Source: SIG575 sp045534165
Lineage (GTDB): Bacteria > Bacillota > Clostridia > Oscillospirales > Acutalibacteraceae
Direction: 5' to 3'
DNA length: 23,474 bases
Assembly: GCA_045534165.1 (NCBI GenBank)
Contig: JAZSJD010000001.1
Span: 1 to 23,474, forward strand
The first letter of the stretch is position 1. Each line of letters starts with the position of its first letter. This document shows, piece by piece, positions 23,295 to 23,474 of this stretch. Position numbers and translations under genes: made by a program. The notes beneath the pieces were generated by a model. That model did no database searches. It saw only the letters and a list, made by a program, of their open reading frames with translations, and had not been told where the DNA came from.

Positions 23295-23474
23295 ATGGAT
23301 TGTTTGTTTTGTAAAATAGCTTCAGGTGATATTCCGTCAAAGAAAGCTTATGAAGACGAACTTGTATACGCTTTCCACGATATCGACCCTCAGGCACCTG
23401 TGCATATTCTCATTATCCCGAAAACTCATATTTCATCAGCTGATGAAATTACCGCAGACATAAGCTCCATATTG
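23295..23474 (+). CDS. HIT-family protein, N-terminal part (cut by window end)
   Basis: Sixty codons of a histidine-triad family nucleotide-binding protein, open at the right edge. It begins MDCLFCKIASGDIPS, the usual start of bacterial HIT proteins with a zinc-type C3-x2-C6 pair, then YAFHDIDPQAPVHILIIPK (25-43), which contacts the nucleotide in this fold. The HxHxHxx catalytic triad would lie past the window end, so activity cannot be judged. HIT proteins hydrolyse phosphoramidates such as AMP-lysine, and some act on aminoacyl-AMP, which would suit a place after alaS; that link is inference. AAGGAG (23281-23286) precedes ATG by 8 nt, and the gene probably shares the alaS transcript. Confidence 0.9.
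   Translation, partial: MDCLFCKIASGDIPSKKAYEDELVYAFHDIDPQAPVHILIIPKTHISSADEITADISSIL

Noticed and set aside
1..23474. Mobile elements, CRISPR arrays, tRNA genes, phage or defence genes
   Set aside because: No transposase, integrase or spaced direct repeats were seen, and essentially all of the sequence is taken up by biosynthetic genes and their leaders.

Overview
The window is 23.5 kb of AT-rich bacterial DNA and looks like a chromosomal segment of an anaerobic Bacillota of class Clostridia, probably an Oscillospiraceae/Ruminococcaceae-like gut lineage. That placement is an inference. It rests on strong AGGAGG ribosome sites, near-consensus TTGACA/TATAAT promoters with 17-bp spacers, a T-box leader on alaS, a ZTP riboswitch on the purine operon, a PyrK/PyrD class 1B dihydroorotate dehydrogenase, a separate aspartate carbamoyltransferase regulatory chain, and frequent GTG/TTG starts. 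All genes are on the + strand. UGA is used as an ordinary stop.

Layout. (1) 1-707: a terminator-like hairpin, then a small von Willebrand A protein. (2) 750-6497: the pyrimidine operon, with a consensus promoter, a leader ending in a terminator hairpin, then pyrC-pyrK-pyrD-pyrF-pyrE-pyrB-pyrI. The genes abut or overlap; the largest gap is 28 nt. The window encodes every step from carbamoyl phosphate to UMP; carAB, pyrR and a uracil transporter are absent. (3) 6550-18584: the purine operon, with a consensus promoter, a ZTP riboswitch with an expression-platform terminator, then purE-purF-purM-purN-(PurO-type IMP cyclohydrolase)-(stand-alone AICAR transformylase)-glyA-purD-purL and a strong terminator. 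purC, purB and purK are not here. (4) 18601-20310: a DbpA-like DEAD-box RNA helicase. (5) 20317-23474: terminator, promoter, alanine T-box, alaS, and the first 60 codons of a HIT-family protein that runs off the window.

How the parts work together. The two nucleotide pathways sit back to back, each with its own promoter and premature-termination switch. The purine switch senses ZTP, a marker of 10-formyl-tetrahydrofolate shortage. Its operon includes the two 10-formyl-THF-consuming steps (purN and the AICAR transformylase) and glyA, which supplies one-carbon units.

The least ordinary points are: (a) the PurF homologue lacks the N-terminal nucleophilic cysteine and other glutamine-site residues but keeps the PRPP site and the cysteines expected for the Fe-S cluster; (b) bifunctional PurH is replaced by an archaeal-type PurO plus a separate transformylase; (c) the pyrimidine leader has no clear PyrR site but has a U-rich, antiterminator/terminator architecture with a possible 23-codon leader ORF, recalling enterobacterial pyrBI attenuation. 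I found no CRISPR, insertion sequence, prophage, tRNA or rRNA gene, and nothing that amounts to a wholly new system.
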